Shown: positions 22,205-34,427, counted from the stretch's first letter. The stretch is 64,000 nt of DNA from Typhlomys cinereus (GCA_023101885.1 JALPQD010000005.1:3181020-3245019), one strand, 5' to 3'. Numbers and translations are program-made. Notes: a model not told the origin generated them from the letters alone.

Positions 22205-23130
22205 TTTGGGTACAAAGACAAACTTAAGTCATAGTTCCCTGTTCCCGAGGTATTTCTGTAAACACACTAAAAATAAGAACAAAAGAAAGCCTAAACAAGC
22301 AAAGGAAAATGTTCTGATTTTTACTGTTTTGCTTTTTTATACCATCCAAGATGAATATACAAATCACCAACTACTACTCATCGGTGAAACAAACTGTTCT
22401 CACAGCACTCCTTTAAACTCAAATCACAGTCACAACTTAAATTTTCTTAAAAATGGAAAAACCATGTCTCATCCTATATTTCAATATGAAACTAAAAGAT
22501 ACTGAAATGTAATTTCTAAATGAGTAGATCTTTATGTCTCTTGTGGTCTTTTATTTAGTACTACAATCTGTAGTGTTCAACAGTGGCTAACCAACACACA
22601 CTGGCCAATACACAGTTAAATAACTGAAAGAAACAGAAAATATGAACTGATTAGCAACTGAATTTTTGTATTTTGTAGATGTTCTTAATCTGAATTATAT
22701 TTCCTGACAGAAGAATCTAAAATGTGTGATAGCTACTTCTAATTAAATATGTAACCTTCTGATAAAATACAGAGAGCAAGATAGGTTTTCAAGTGGGATG
22801 CAAATTTGCAAAGTTAAAAAATTAATATTGTCATTCATTAACATTGATAATCTACACTACCACTTTCTTCCAGATACTTCATGCTATCACCTAATGTAAT
22901 CACACCGTTCTGTGTTTATCTTAGCAAAGTTCTATCGTTAGCCATTAAAAACACTCTCAACTCCTTAAAAGAAAAAACATTATTTCAGATGTATTAATAT
23001 TGTAAAACAGTATATCAGATCAGAGACAAGTCATTTTGTACTTTTCATGAAAACAAAGCTAATACTTTAGTTATGACTTTGGGCTAATTTTGATTATTAA
23101 ATAGCACACTGTAAAAATGTACTTTTTGAA
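22205..23130. other. Intronic sequence, nothing recognised
   Basis: AT-rich sequence, no gene and no repeat I can name. Confidence 0.5.
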
Positions 23131-23134
23131 TTTT

Positions 23135-23380
23135 GTGTTTGTGTGTGTGTGCGCACGTGTGCACACCTATGGAAGTCCACGAGTGTTTTAGAGAATCATC
23201 CTACATTACTCTATCTCCTCTTTGCTTTGTTCTGCAGTTCCCCAGGCTCTGCCTTCCAGGGTCATAAATGCAGGTTGCAGCCATTTCCACCCAATGGTTT
23301 TATGTGGGATCTGAGATCTGAACTCATGTCCTTTTGCCTGTGAGGCAGGCTAAACGTCTAAACCATTCCTCCAAGCCTAA
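23135..23380 (-). mobile_element. B2-like SINE, antisense
   Basis: (TG)n start, ATCTGAACTCATGTCCTTTT box B in reverse, and CTAAACCATTCCTCCAAGCC head. Confidence 0.8.
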
Positions 23381-23517
23381 GAATGTACTTTCTAACTTCC
23401 CTATGCAGTCACAGAAACTAATAATTTTTGAAGTACTGTATTTATTGACCAAAAAATACAAACTTCTGCTACAGCTAATAAAGCAGCCCCTCTGGTAAGT
23501 GAGGTTCACAAAAAGTG

Positions 23518-23625
23518 CAAGCCAGGAGATGTAGTGGCACACGTCTCTCAGGTACTCGGGAGGCTGACACAAGAGGATTCCCATATCTGAGCTATATACA
23601 TAGGAAGACTTCATTTCAAAAAAAG
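23518..23625 (+). mobile_element. B1 SINE
   Basis: GATGTAGTGGCACACGTCTC, GTACTCGGGAGGCTGACACA. Confidence 0.7.
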
Positions 23626-23753
23626 TAATAAATACTATGCCATGTGAAGCAACAAATCATTTTGTTAGTTTTTTTGACCTTCCAGTTTTAATGTTACATA
23701 ATATATCTAAGCCCTTATTTAAATAAAACTTGTCTTCAGAAATATAAGAAAGA

Positions 23754-24074
23754 GGGGCTGGAGAGGTGGCTCAGGGGTTAAGCCTCTGCCTTGCAGGCAG
23801 AAGGTCCTGAGTTCGGATCCTAGACCCCATGTATAGACGCTGGGCGGAAGCGGGGGCGGCCTGCGTTTCTGGTCCTGGTAGGGCGGAGTCTGTGAATCCC
23901 TGGGCAGAGTAAACAAGGAGGAGGTGGAGGCGTCCATGGTGGTTCCCGGATTCACCCATGGTTCTACACACACATACATACATACACACACATACATACA
24001 TACCCACACATACATACACACAAGCACACACATGCATACACGCACAATTGAATAAATAATAAATTTTTAAAAAA
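23754..24074 (+). mobile_element. Young GC-rich SINE
   Basis: Full-length. Target-site duplication AGAAATATAAGAAAGA (23738-23753) against AGAAATATAAGACAGA (24075-24090). The 3' flank is duplicated again at 24107-24122. Confidence 0.92.
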
Positions 24075-24244
24075 AGAAATATAAGACAGAAAAAAAATTT
24101 AAAAAAAGAAATATAAGACAGAGGAAGAGGAAAAGTAAAAATGGACAAAATAAATACACATCATTACCCCACACACAAGTTTATTTTGGAAAAAGCTATC
24201 AGTTTTGACCACACATCTGCAGCAGAGTATGTTTTCCAAAAATG

Positions 24245-24520
24245 GCCTGAATTGATTTCCTAGGACTGCCACCATGAAGAGCCAGCCACAAGCTGGGTGG
24301 CTTACATCATCCCAAATCTATTGCCTTATAGTTCTAGAGGGTAGATTTCCAAAACAAATAGTCAGCAGGGCCGTTCTTCCTATGAAACCTATAGAACAAT
24401 CCTCCCTCACCTCTTCCAGGCTGTTGGTGCTTTGCCAGCACTGACTAGTTCATTCTGACTCATACTACAAGGCATTCTCCACTCTCGTATCTGTCTTCCA
24501 CAATTACATTTCTAATAACC
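24245..24520 (-). mobile_element. MaLR (MLT-like) LTR fragment, antisense
   Basis: TTCCTAGGACTGCCACCATG, GCTGGGTGGCTTACATCATC, CAGCAGGGCCGTTCTTCCTA, and CACCTCTTCCAGGCTGTTGG correspond to a common MaLR-type element read in reverse. Confidence 0.5.
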
Positions 24521-24821
24521 TTGTTTCCAAATATGTCAGTTTGTGAGAATGGACCTTTTCATTTAGTATGATGATCTCCAATTCCACTCATTTTCTGCAA
24601 AAAAAAATGTGGTTTCATTCTTCTTTATGGCTAAATAAAACTTCATTATGCATCTGCACCACATTTTATTCATGCAAAGTGGACACCTGGGCTGATCCTA
24701 TGACTTACCTATTATAAATTCAACAGTGATAATGAATACGAAGGTATCTCTATAGCAAGCTATTTTTTGTTCTTTTGCGGTCAAACCTAGAAACCACACA
24801 ATTGGATCTTACGGAAGTCTT

Positions 24822-25106
24822 TTTTTTAATTTTTTATTATTATTTATTCAATTGTGCGTGTGTGCACATGTGTGTATTTATGTGTGTGTGTGTGCAGAAC
24901 CACGGACGAATTCGGGAACCACCATGGACGCCTCCACCTCCTCGTTTAACTCTGCCCCAGGATTCACAGGCTCCGCCCTACCAGGACCAGAATCGCAGGC
25001 CACCCCCACTTCCGCCAGGCATCTATACGTAGGGTCTAGGATCCGAACTCAGGACCTTCTGCCTGCAAGGCAGAGGCTTAACCCTTCAGCCACCTCTCCA
25101 GCCCCC
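24822..25106 (-). mobile_element. Young GC-rich SINE in an L1, antisense
   Basis: Full-length, flanked by GAAGTCTT (24814-24821 and 25108-25115). Splits the L1 at 24520-28275. Confidence 0.9.
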
Positions 25107-26604
25107 AGAAGTCTTATTTTATTTTTTCCGGGAACCTCCTTATTTATTTCCATAGTACCTAGCTAGCTGGCATTCCCACTAGCCGTGTATTTAGGGTTTC
25201 TTTTCTCCTGCATCTTCACCAACATTTCTTGCTTTCCCTTGATGATATTCATTCTGACTAGGGTAAAGACAGAATCTCAGTGTACTAATGATTTACATTT
25301 CCCTCATAGCTAAGTATTCAGAATATTTTTTCGTCTATTTCTTGGTCATTTATGTGTTCATGTGAAATTCTTAATTTACCTGTCCCTTTATTGATTGCAA
25401 TGCTTACTCTTAATATTTAAATTTTTAAATATTATGGATGTTAATTTTGTTAGATAAAGAGTAGCCAAGTTTTTACTCTCATTCTGTAAAGTGTCTCTTC
25501 ACTGTTGATTCTTCTGCTTTACAGAAGTTTTTTAGTTAATTACAATCCATTTTGTTAATTCTTGCTATCATTTCCCGAGCTATTCAAATCTTATTCTGAA
25601 AGTCCCTGACTATGTTACATCTTGAAATGTTTTTCTTGTAGTAGTTGCAAAGTTTCAGATCTTACAGGAAGATTTCTGACGCATTTTGAGTTGATTTATG
25701 TGTATGGTAAGAGATAAGGATTTAATTTCAGTTTTCTACCTGTGGACATGGTTATGCCTGAACCATTTGTTAAAAGGTTTTTTTCCTCCAATGTATGCCT
25801 TTGTCAAAAAATTAGATGGCAAGAGATGTGCAGGCCTACCTCTGGACTTTCTATCCCACCTGCTTGTCACTGTGCTGATCCTGTTTTGGTGCTGCTCCTC
25901 TAGATCTAGGGTGTGATCTAGGCGCCAAGTCTGGCACCTCCAGCAACTCTCTGCTCAGGACTGCTTTGGTCATTCCGGTATCTATGGACATGAGTACTGT
26001 TTTTCTGTATCTGTATAGAATGGCACTGGAAATTGGATGGGATTACATTGATTCTGCACATCAGTTTCAGAATTTGAGTTCTGCCAATCCATGAATTCAA
26101 GTGACCTTTCCATCTTCTACGATTTCTTCAATGAGTGAGTTTTCATTGTAGAATTCTTTAACATTACAGTTTAATTTTCTGTCTACATGTCTTCTGTTTT
26201 GAGGCATATTGTGTATGGAATTGTCCTCAAATATTTTCAGGGAGTTGAAACACAGGCACACATAGATAAATAACTGACTTTCACATACTGATTTTGTGTC
26301 CTACTACTTTGCTGAAACTGTATATCTGATCTAAAAGTCTTTAGGCAATTAATTCTTCTTTCTCTACATTCCACCTGGTGCTGGAATTGAAGATGTGTGC
26401 CACTGCATCTAGCTTTTCATAAGGTTCCAGAGATCAAACCTAGGTCTCCAAGCTTGCACAGCAAGTGCTTTTATCTGCCATCTCACCTACCCATTTTTCT
26501 GCTATAGCTGAGTGTTTATCCAGTTTGTCAGGATAATACTAGCTTTGTAGAATGAGTTTACAACTGTTCCTTTTCTTAGGGAATAGTTTGAGAAGCACTG
26601 ACAT

Positions 26605-26858
26605 ACTTCTTTCAAGGACTGGCAGAAGGAGCTAAAGTACCTGCCTACAACCATAAGGAAATGAGTTCAGATCCCAATTACCCATTTAAAAAAAAGGAAA
26701 TACTCTCAAAATCCTAGCAGTGATACTTGGGGCTTCCTGGCCAACCAGTCTAGCTAAAATAGTGAGTTGTATGTGTGAGAGACATTGTCTCAGAAGACAG
26801 ACAGACAGATGGATGATTGATAGATGATAGACAGACAGACAGACAGAGACAGGCAGGC

Positions 26859-26948
<90 letters not shown>

Positions 26949-27055
26949 GTGGAGAATGTTAGAGGAAGCCAAAGTCAACCTCTGGCTTCTACATGTGCAA
27001 ACACAGGCTGGTGCAACTCCCCACACACATGTGCACACACACATATACCATGTTA
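26605..27055 (+). mobile_element. B2-like SINE with huge (CAGA)n expansion
   Basis: The head near 26615 is diverged. AAATGAGTTCAGATCCCAAT is box B. (CAGA)n occupies 26793-26948. The remainder ends CCCACACACATGTGCACAC. Confidence 0.7.
26793..26948. repeat. (CAGA)n microsatellite
   Basis: About 150 bp of CAGA units with minor interruptions, inside a SINE. Confidence 0.95.
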
Positions 27056-28275
27056 AAAAACAAATAAATACCTAGAATTCAGCAGTGAATCAGTTGGACT
27101 ATTTACTCCTTATAAATCCATTTAGATTTTTCTGTATCTTCCTGGTTTACTTTTTGTAAATCATATGTCTGAAATTTTATACATGTCTTCTAGGTTCTCC
27201 AATTTAGTGGAATGTAAATTTTATAACTTTGTACAATGATCTTATGGATTACAGTGATAACTGTTGTAATTTCTTCTTTTTCATTTCTAATTCAGGTCTT
27301 CTCTTTCTTTTAGTTACTTTGGCTAAAAATCTGCCCATCTTACTTATCTTTTTAAACAATCAACTCTTTGTTTCACTGATTCTTTGTATTGTTCTGGTTT
27401 TCATTTTACTACTTTCAGCTCTAACCTTCATTATTTTTTCCCTTTTGCGGATTCTGGGATTGACTTGTTCTTATTTTTAAGAACTTGAAATGTATAATTA
27501 GGCTATTGATTTTGAGATCTTTCTGGTTTATAATGAGTGATCATATTTCTAGATGTCCTTTTTGCTGCTCACTACATCTGCTGGGTCCGACAGACACTGT
27601 CACTCTCCCTTGGCTCTAGTTTCCCCCAATTAAAAGATTATTCAAAAATGTGCGGCTCAATTTACATTTGTACATATATTTTCTGTAGCTTGCTATTGAT
27701 TTCTAATTTTATTCCACTGTGGACCTGATTAATAAGCAAGAAATTATTTAAATTTTTTTATATCTGATAACTTCTATTATGACTTAAAATGTGATCTATT
27801 TTAGATAAGGTTCCATGGACTACTAAGAATGTGTATCTTTCACCTATTGAATAGAATATTCTATATTCCATTCAGTATGTTAAACTCATTTGTTCTATGG
27901 TTCAGGTTAACTTTTTTTTTAATGATCTGTTTATGAGAGTGAAGTATTGAAACCTCCCACTATTATTACTGTTCAGGATCCTAGTGTGTTTTATGAAATA
28001 AGGTACACAACACACACACTACTTATTTGCTTATTTGTCTAGTTTTCTTGAGCCAAAGCATTGCTATTTAACCCCATGAATTACTAGTCTTATATTCATG
28101 CTTTGCTTCTTGGGTTCTAGGATTATGATGCTCACCATCATGCCTGGTCTTGTTTGTTTTCTTTACTAGCATGTAATGACCTTCTTTATAAACTCTTCCA
28201 ATTTTGGCCTGAAACAGATTTGTCAGAGATGAATATAGCTGCTCTAACTTGTTTTCAGCTTCCCATTTGCTTAGA

Positions 28276-28374
28276 ATATTGTTGACTGCCTTAGTTTCTT
28301 AACCGGACAAATGCGACTTAGTGGAGAAAAGGTTTATTCTGGCTCATGGTTCAGGAACACAGTCCACCATCTGG
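28276..28374 (-). mobile_element. LTR-like rodent repeat, family R fragment
   Basis: Only the first ~95 bp (GACTGCCTTAGTTTCTTAAC, then AAAAGGTTTATTCTGGCTCA). It abuts the SKP1 fragment. Confidence 0.5.
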
Positions 28375-28612
28375 GAAAGTCATCTTAGGTATTGAAGGTT
28401 TTGCAATCTCCTCAGGAGTTTTTCCCCAATCATATTGGTAACTATCTTTGATGTCTAAGTATTTTGCAGCTAGAATAAATTCAAAAAGTGTACCCTGACC
28501 AATTTTCAGGAATTCTTTCCACACAGATATACCATCTGCTTGTTCTTCTGTCTCATCATCCTCAGAGGTAGGACAGTCATCCTTGTAGTCCATCACTGAA
28601 TGACTTTTTGTT
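28375..28612 (-). pseudogene. SKP1P: SKP1 processed pseudogene fragment
   Basis: SKP1 is the adaptor of SCF ubiquitin ligases. The minus-strand translation keeps recognisable SKP1 blocks: KDD..P..EDDE, then [26 protein letters not shown] and GKTPEEI, in the right order. The piece lacks the N- and C-termini. It has lost ~30 bp between YLDIK and the Lys-Thr-Pro-Glu-Glu motif, has a 1-base change of frame near the start (GTCATTCAG) and is intronless. An LTR-like fragment abuts one end and a CG/TG repeat the other, and the whole sits at the edge of an old L1. Not functional. Confidence 0.85.
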
Positions 28613-28615
28613 TTC

Positions 28616-28625
28616 GCGCGCGCGC

Positions 28626-28669
<44 letters not shown>
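28616..28669. repeat. (CG)n(TG)n alternating tract
   Basis: CG repeats run directly into TG repeats. Alternating purine-pyrimidine. Confidence 0.95.
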
Positions 28670-28673
<4 letters not shown>

Positions 28674-29190
28674 GGGCACTGTGTGTGCCTGTGGAGGCCC
28701 TAAGCTGATTTTAGGAATCAATCTAGATTGTTTCTTTTTTTTTTTTTAATTTTTTTATTATTTATTCAATTGTGCGTGTATGTGTGTGTGCGTGTGTGTA
28801 GAACCATGGGCAAATTCGGGAACCACCATAGACGCCTCCACCTCTTTGTTTACTCTGCCCCCGGGATTCACAGGCTCCACCCTACCAGGACCAGAAACGC
28901 AGGCCACCCCTGCTTCTGCCTGGTGTCTATACATGGGCCTAGGATCAGAACTCGGGACCTTCCGCCTGCAAGGCAGAGGCTTAACCCCTGAGCCACCTCT
29001 CCAGCCCCCTAGATTGTTTCTATACCTCCTTTTTGCTTCAATCTGATAATTCCCAAGATCCACCTTTCAGAGCTGGAAGAGCAGGTCACTGCCATTCCAC
29101 CCTGAGTTTTTAATGTGGGATCTGGGAACCGAATCAAGGCCTTCTGCTGGTAAGGCAGAGGTTTAACCCCTGAGCCATCTATTCAATCCC
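28660..29190 (-). mobile_element. Older B2-like SINE, split by a younger one
   Basis: The left part has AGGGCACTGTGTGTGCCTG (28673). The right part has GGCAGAGGTTTAACCCCTGA (29153) and ends at the SINE head. Preceded by a long (CG)n(TG)n tract. Confidence 0.75.
28736..29008 (-). mobile_element. Young GC-rich SINE inside an older SINE
   Basis: Flanked by CTAGATTGTTTCT at 28723-28735 and 29009-29021. It sits in an older antisense B2-like SINE (28660-29190). Confidence 0.92.
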
Positions 29191-29471
29191 ATGAATGACC
29201 TTTGGTTACTATCACTAACATTTGGCAAAGGAACTGGTTATCAACTCCTTCATCCTCCTTTCCCAAAATCTTCCAACATCGTCTTGATAGTCATGGATTG
29301 CTTGGTAATTTCTACATCAACTCAAATCTCTGTCACTTTGAACTTTGCAACTTATTAAAGGTATATGGTGTTTGATCTCAAAATGGTGGGTCAGAAGTTA
29401 ATGGGAATGGAGTGGCATCCACACATGGAAAAGAACAAAAACACAAGGTCACCTCAAGAAGGTGACCTTTT

Positions 29472-29683
29472 GGGCTGGAGAAGTGGCTCAGGGGTTAAGC
29501 CTCCGCCTTGCAGGCGGAAGGTCCTGAGTTCGGGTCCCAGATCCCACGTACAGACGCCAGGCGGAAGCGGGGGCGGCCTGCGCTTCTGGTCCTGGTAGGG
29601 CGGAGCCTGTGAATCCCCGGGCAGAAGGAGGTGGAGGCGTCCATGGTGGTTCGCGAATTCGTCCGTGGTTCTACACATACACA

Positions 29684-29720
<37 letters not shown>

Positions 29721-29792
29721 GCGCGCGCACATACACACGCATATGCACATAGTTGAATAAAATAATAATAATAATAAAAAAAATTAAAAAAA
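29472..29792 (+). mobile_element. Young GC-rich SINE
   Basis: Full-length, flanked by a perfect 16-bp duplication AAGAAGGTGACCTTTT (29456-29471 and 29793-29808). Confidence 0.93.
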
Positions 29793-30154
29793 AAGAAGGT
29801 GACCTTTTTTAGAACTTTTTCTATCTGTTTTAGAACTTTTTTATAGGTGTCTGCTTAGTAGGTAGCCATCTCATGGAGTCAGTCCCCATTAATACTTTGT
29901 TGCAGATCCATTTCAATGCTGGAAAGTACTCATTGTCTGTAATCCTCCATCTTTCCTCTTTCTCCCTTGGCTATTATGACAAAGTTTTAGCTTCCTTCCT
30001 CCCAGAGAGAACCTCTGTGAAGTCCTTTCAATTCTGTCCTCCACAGATTACTTCTCTTTCTACTCTGCTGAATCAGTACAAACTCTGTACCAGGGTCTGT
30101 CCTGGTTCTACCAATTTTAACATGTAACATTTCAAGCCTTCATCAGAAAAAGGA

Positions 30155-30320
30155 AATGGTCTGGGAATGCAGTTCAGTTGATGGAGTGCTTTCCTAACAG
30201 TCATGAAACTCTGGGTTTGATCCCCAGCACCAAAGAAACCGGACAGGTGACACATGCCTATAATCTTAGTACTTGGGAGGCAGAGGATCAGAAGTTCAAG
30301 GAAGGTCGGAAGTCTATCAA
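30155..30320 (+). mobile_element. ID-B1 dimeric (B4-like) SINE
   Basis: ID half: GGGAATGCAGTTCAGTTGAT with GGTTTGATCCCCAGCACC. B1 half: GTGACACATGCCTATAATCT and TACTTGGGAGGCAGAGG. Confidence 0.75.
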
Positions 30321-30599
30321 TCTCCTATAGTCTTCAAGAAAAATCAAGTTTATGCCACTTAGAACACTACCAAGGCACTCAAGTATTTGTGTTTATTACT
30401 ATATCTTCGGTCTCTGCTTCTATTAAACTACAACTATTACAACAGTAATGAGACTCGACTCATGTGTTTTCTAAGTCCTAAGCTTTTTCTTCAACTGTTT
30501 ACAGAATTTCAGTATTAATTTTAGCAAGATTAATATCTCAGTACTAACTAGAAATGCTAAGCTGTGTTGATAACCTTGAAACATCTGAAAACAGCTGAT

Positions 30600-30890
30600 A
30601 GGGCTGGGGAGACTACTCAGTAGGCAAATCTTTTGCATGTACAAGAGTGAGAGCTAGAGTTCAGATTTCCAGAACAAGCTGACCAGAAAGACTAGCCATA
30701 CAGGAGAGTTCTGGGCTCCAGTGAGATTATGATTCAGTATGTAAGGTAGAGAATGATGGAGGAAGATTCTCAACATGAACCTTAGATTCCACACTCGGGT
30801 GCACATATATGCACATGTACCTCCACCCAGGTATACTCCTGCACATAGGAACACACAGATTCACAAACACATACCACACACACATACTTG
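30600..30890 (+). mobile_element. B2-like SINE
   Basis: AGGGCTGGGGAGACTACTCA head, AGAGTTCAGATTTCC box B and a CA-rich tail. Confidence 0.75.
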
Positions 30891-30899
30891 AAAAAGAAA

Positions 30900-31680
30900 A
30901 AACAATGGCCAAAAAGATGGAGCCAAACTAAAGTAAATGAAATAGTCCTTTACGAGTATCTCTGTACCTGTTACTTCTGAGATCTGATACTATGTAAATA
31001 AGTAGCCTAAGAACCCTTTCTGAGTCCAGCTGTAGAAAACAACTCCAGAAGAAGGAAACAAAAACCAGTGATTTTAAACTTTTTACTTATAAAACAGTAC
31101 AACAACCCTCAAAATTTCTGAGTCACAATACATGTAATATTCTATCAAACTATCAAATTCAAAGTTTTCAGAACACACTGAAATGCAGGCTAAATTCATG
31201 AACTATATTTTCAATACATCAAATCTTGATTTCTATGAGAACATATGACCAATTCTCAGTTTCTCACATATAAATAATATTCATTTGAAAAGGTACAGTC
31301 CTGTGTAGTCTACAAAATACTTTGGGATACTTGAGCCTTACAACACAGTAAGAAGACATCATTAGTCAATTACCAAGAATTTATGCGTAATCTACTCTGA
31401 AACAGCTCTTGTAATCATAAACAAAATAGGCATGTTCCCTCTGTATAACTAGTTAAGAAAACAGACAATGAACAACCAACTGCAAAAAAGAATATACAGC
31501 ATGAGGAAACAAGCCTGAGAACATAAGAGGATAGGCTAAGACCACTTTCAAAAGGGCCAAAAAAATTATGATCTGTTCACATGAGCAGGAAGAAGCAAAC
31601 TGTCCAAGGCACTAGGCAGAAAAAGAGGCGATGCTTGCAAAGGGTCTGGGAAAATGAAATCCTGGTGGTTTAGAAAAGCA
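30900..31680. other. Intronic sequence, nothing recognised
   Basis: AT-rich with no coding potential. Confidence 0.5.
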
Positions 31681-31684
31681 CTCT

Positions 31685-31790
31685 CTTGAACCAGGAATGG
31701 TATGCCCACCTGAAATCCCAGAACCTGAGAGATAGAGGCAGGAGGAGTACAAGTTCTAGGCCAGCCTCAAAAAAGAAAGAGAAGGGGAGT
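31685..31790 (+). mobile_element. B1 SINE
   Basis: ACCAGGAATGGTATGCCCAC, AGATAGAGGCAGGAGGAG, TTCTAGGCCAGCCTC. Confidence 0.7.
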
Positions 31791-31799
31791 AGGGGAAAG

Positions 31800-32790
31800 A
31801 GGAGGAGAGAAGGAAAAGACATGGAAGAAATGGAAGCAGAACCAAAAATGCAAGATGTATAGTACAGACAAAAATGTTATTTTGACAGTTAATATTAACA
31901 AATTATTAATGTAATACTTCACATTCTTTAATATTAAATCTGAAATTCAATATGCATTTTACACTTCTACCACATCTCAATTCAGAGTAACCACAGACCA
32001 ACCATACTGAACAGCACAAAAACTAAGACCAGCAAGGCACACTAGCTTAAGGGGAATATGGGAGGAGGAAACTAGAAATCTTGTGAGAAATCCAACCATG
32101 AAAGGCCATATTAAAAAGGAACTTGTAAGTAGAAACCACTAAAGATGCTACTACGATCTTATCTACTTTACAAAAAGTGAGTAATCTATACAAAAGTATC
32201 TGTAGGAAAGCAAGAGCAGGCAGTAAAGAGACTAAGCAAGCTGACCGTTAAATCTAGATAAGAACCTAAGAACCGATTAAGGTTTAAGCTACTGAGGGGG
32301 ACAACAGAGATAAAGAAGTAGATGTATGAAGATCCTACTGTGGAATTGGAAACAAATAGGTCTGATGAAACAGATTAGAGGTCTGAGGGAAGAAAGAATC
32401 AAAGGTAAAATGTACCCTGGCTTGGACAACTGATATTTCCATTTCCTGGGACTGGAAAAACTGGCATTTTGCTACTGTTATGTGGCAGGAGCTTCTGGAG
32501 ATACTGGGAATGAGTTGAAGGTTTTTCTAAACTAAAAAAAAAAAAAAAAAAAAAAAAAAGCTTGCATTTACTAATAAAAAAAGGAGGTTCACATTTATTA
32601 AGAATCACTAATATGACTCAATGATATTCTATAATTAAGTATAATACTTCTGTGGTAATGCTGTGGTGTTCCAATCTTACAAACAGAAAACATTCCACCA
32701 AAATGCAGCTAAGCACTGCCTATTACTGCTCCATACCTAAGCAAATGCTCATCTGACAGACTTAAATCTCTGAACATTCTCATATTTGAA
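31800..32790. other. Intronic sequence, nothing recognised
   Basis: Purine-rich near 31800-31840, an A-run at 32534-32558; otherwise plain. Confidence 0.5.
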
Positions 32791-32799
32791 AAGCAAATA

Positions 32800-32975
32800 A
32801 AAAAATGCTTGCCTAGCATGCACAGAGGGTCTCTAGCACCTCATGAAACCTGGAATGCTGGCGCCCACCTGTAATCTCAGCACTCCAGAAGTGGAGGCAC
32901 AAGGACCCAAGCTCAAGGCCATTCTTTGGCTATACAGGGAGTTTAAGTCCACATGAGATCCTGCCTCAAGAAGGA
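32800..32975 (+). mobile_element. ID-B1 dimeric (B4-like) SINE
   Basis: ATGCTTGCCTAGCATGCACA (ID), then TGGCGCCCACCTGTAATCTC and CAGCACTCCAGAAGTGGAGG (B1). Confidence 0.72.
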
Positions 32976-33011
32976 AGGGAGGGAGGAAAAGAAAGAATGG
33001 GAAAAGGAGGA

Positions 33012-33352
33012 TCTTTAGAATCACCATGGAAACACAGCTCTGGGCATGTCTGGGTTAACTGTGGGAAGCACCTTGCCCCAGCTGGGATCCTGGACAAAAG
33101 AAAAAGACAAAGTTGAGCACCAGCATTCACGTGCACCCTCACTGCTCTCCTGCCTGCCTCTCTCCTCTCTTCTTCCTCCTCCCTCCTTCCTTCCTTCCTT
33201 CTTGACTGTAGACACAATGTGGGCACCGCTTCATCCTCCTGTCTCCCTGCCTTCCCTGCTACCATAAACTATCCTTCAAACTGTGAGACAAAATAAACCA
33301 TGCAAGTTACTTTCATCAGATAGTCTGTCCCGGCAATGAGGAAGTAATTAAT
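33012..33352 (+). mobile_element. LTR-like rodent repeat in sense, with AATAAA
   Basis: Ends with CTTCAAACTGTGAGACAAAA, then TAAACC, CATGCAAGTTACTTTCATCA and GCAATGAGGAAGTAATTAATAC. This is the reverse of family R and matches a common rodent LTR-type repeat in my memory. The AATAAA near 33292 gives its direction. It includes a CT-rich (CCTT)n. Confidence 0.55.
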
Positions 33353-33439
33353 ACAAAACATATACAAGAAGATAAGACTCAAGCCTCAGTAACAAGTAAA
33401 ATCATGAACTAAATAACAAGTCCTTAAAGAATTCAGACA

Positions 33440-33965
33440 TTTTTTAATTTACATATACAGTAAAATATATGATGTACTATTTGCCATTTCAACAAATTTT
33501 TCAGTTTAATGTGCAATTTAATGGTATCACATTCACAGTGCTGTGCACCATGCCACTGCCCATTTCCAAACCTTATCAGCACAAACAGAAAATACATCTA
33601 CTTCCTTCCCCTATTCCTGGTAACCACTAATCTACTTCCTGACTACAACTTTGCCTATTTTAAATATTTTATAGAAATAAAAATCAAGCACTATTTTCTC
33701 TTTCCTGTCTGGGTTTTAGCTAAGCATAATGTTTAAGGTTTGCCCATGTATTTATTCTTTTTGTGTCTGGGTGATATTTGTAATATTGCTCAAGGTAATA
33801 TTTGTAATATTGTAATATTTCCCAAGGTTATTACCAAGATAATAACACCTTCCACATCTTGTTTATCTAGTAACCTACTAGTGGGCAGTCAAGTTCTTTG
33901 TACTCTTGGGTTCTTGTAAACAATGCTCTTTGAACATCAGAATATCAAGTACCAAACTGACTTCT
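33440..33965 (-). mobile_element. L1 3' UTR fragment, antisense
   Basis: The plus strand matches the reverse complement of old L1 3' ends: CAGTGCTGTGCACCATGCCA near 33536, GGTAACCACTAATCTACTTC near 33619, and TTTAGCTAAGCATAATGTTT near 33715. It includes a small local duplication of AATATTTGTAATATT at 33775-33815. Confidence 0.75.
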
Positions 33966-34154
33966 AATTGTTTTGTTTTAACAGAAGAAGCTGCTAAGCA
34001 CAATTAATAACAGCCCAACAGAATTTATGACGTTAATCTTATGGTTTCAGTATTGCTTATATTCCTGATGGCTACAAACAAATCAATATGCTTTATTGCA
34101 TAAATGGGGGGTGTTACTTTTGTACAATTCTTTATCCTATTAAAATACAGGTTT

Positions 34155-34356
34155 GGGAGCTGGAGAGATGGCTCAGGAGTCTCAAAAGCAGAAGGTCCTG
34201 AGTTCGGCTGCCAGGTCCCATATAAAAAACACCAAGTGGAAACAATGACAGCCTGCATTTCCAGCCCTGATAGGTGGAACCTGGGTAATCCCAAAGCCAA
34301 GCAAGAAGGAGGTAGAAGCTATGCCTGAAGTCACCCTTGTTCCTCCACAGGGACAC

Positions 34357-34427
<71 letters not shown>

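Larger units (their letters stand above)
24520..28275 (-). mobile_element. Long old L1 remnant, antisense (3' UTR and much of ORF2)
   Basis: Reading the plus strand gives the reverse complement of a mammalian-wide L1M-type element in order. First comes the 3' region (24540-24800), then TTCCCTCATAGCTAAG near 25300 and CATTTTGAGTTGATTTATGT near 25683. After these come TTCCAATC-like prints near 26080, AATTCAGCAGTGAATC near 27076 and the CTCCCACTATTATTACTG block near 27955. SINEs (24822-25106, about 26376-26500, about 26605-27050) and a (CAGA)n tract interrupt it. Inert. Confidence 0.85.

Noticed and set aside
26790..27075. Thr-Asp-Arg-Gln and Cys-Leu-Ser-Val repeat ORFs
   Set aside because: Translations of (CAGA)n.
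27229..27728. Hydrophobic ORFs resembling membrane proteins
   Set aside because: Reverse-strand reading of L1 ORF2. The T-rich strand mimics transmembrane segments.
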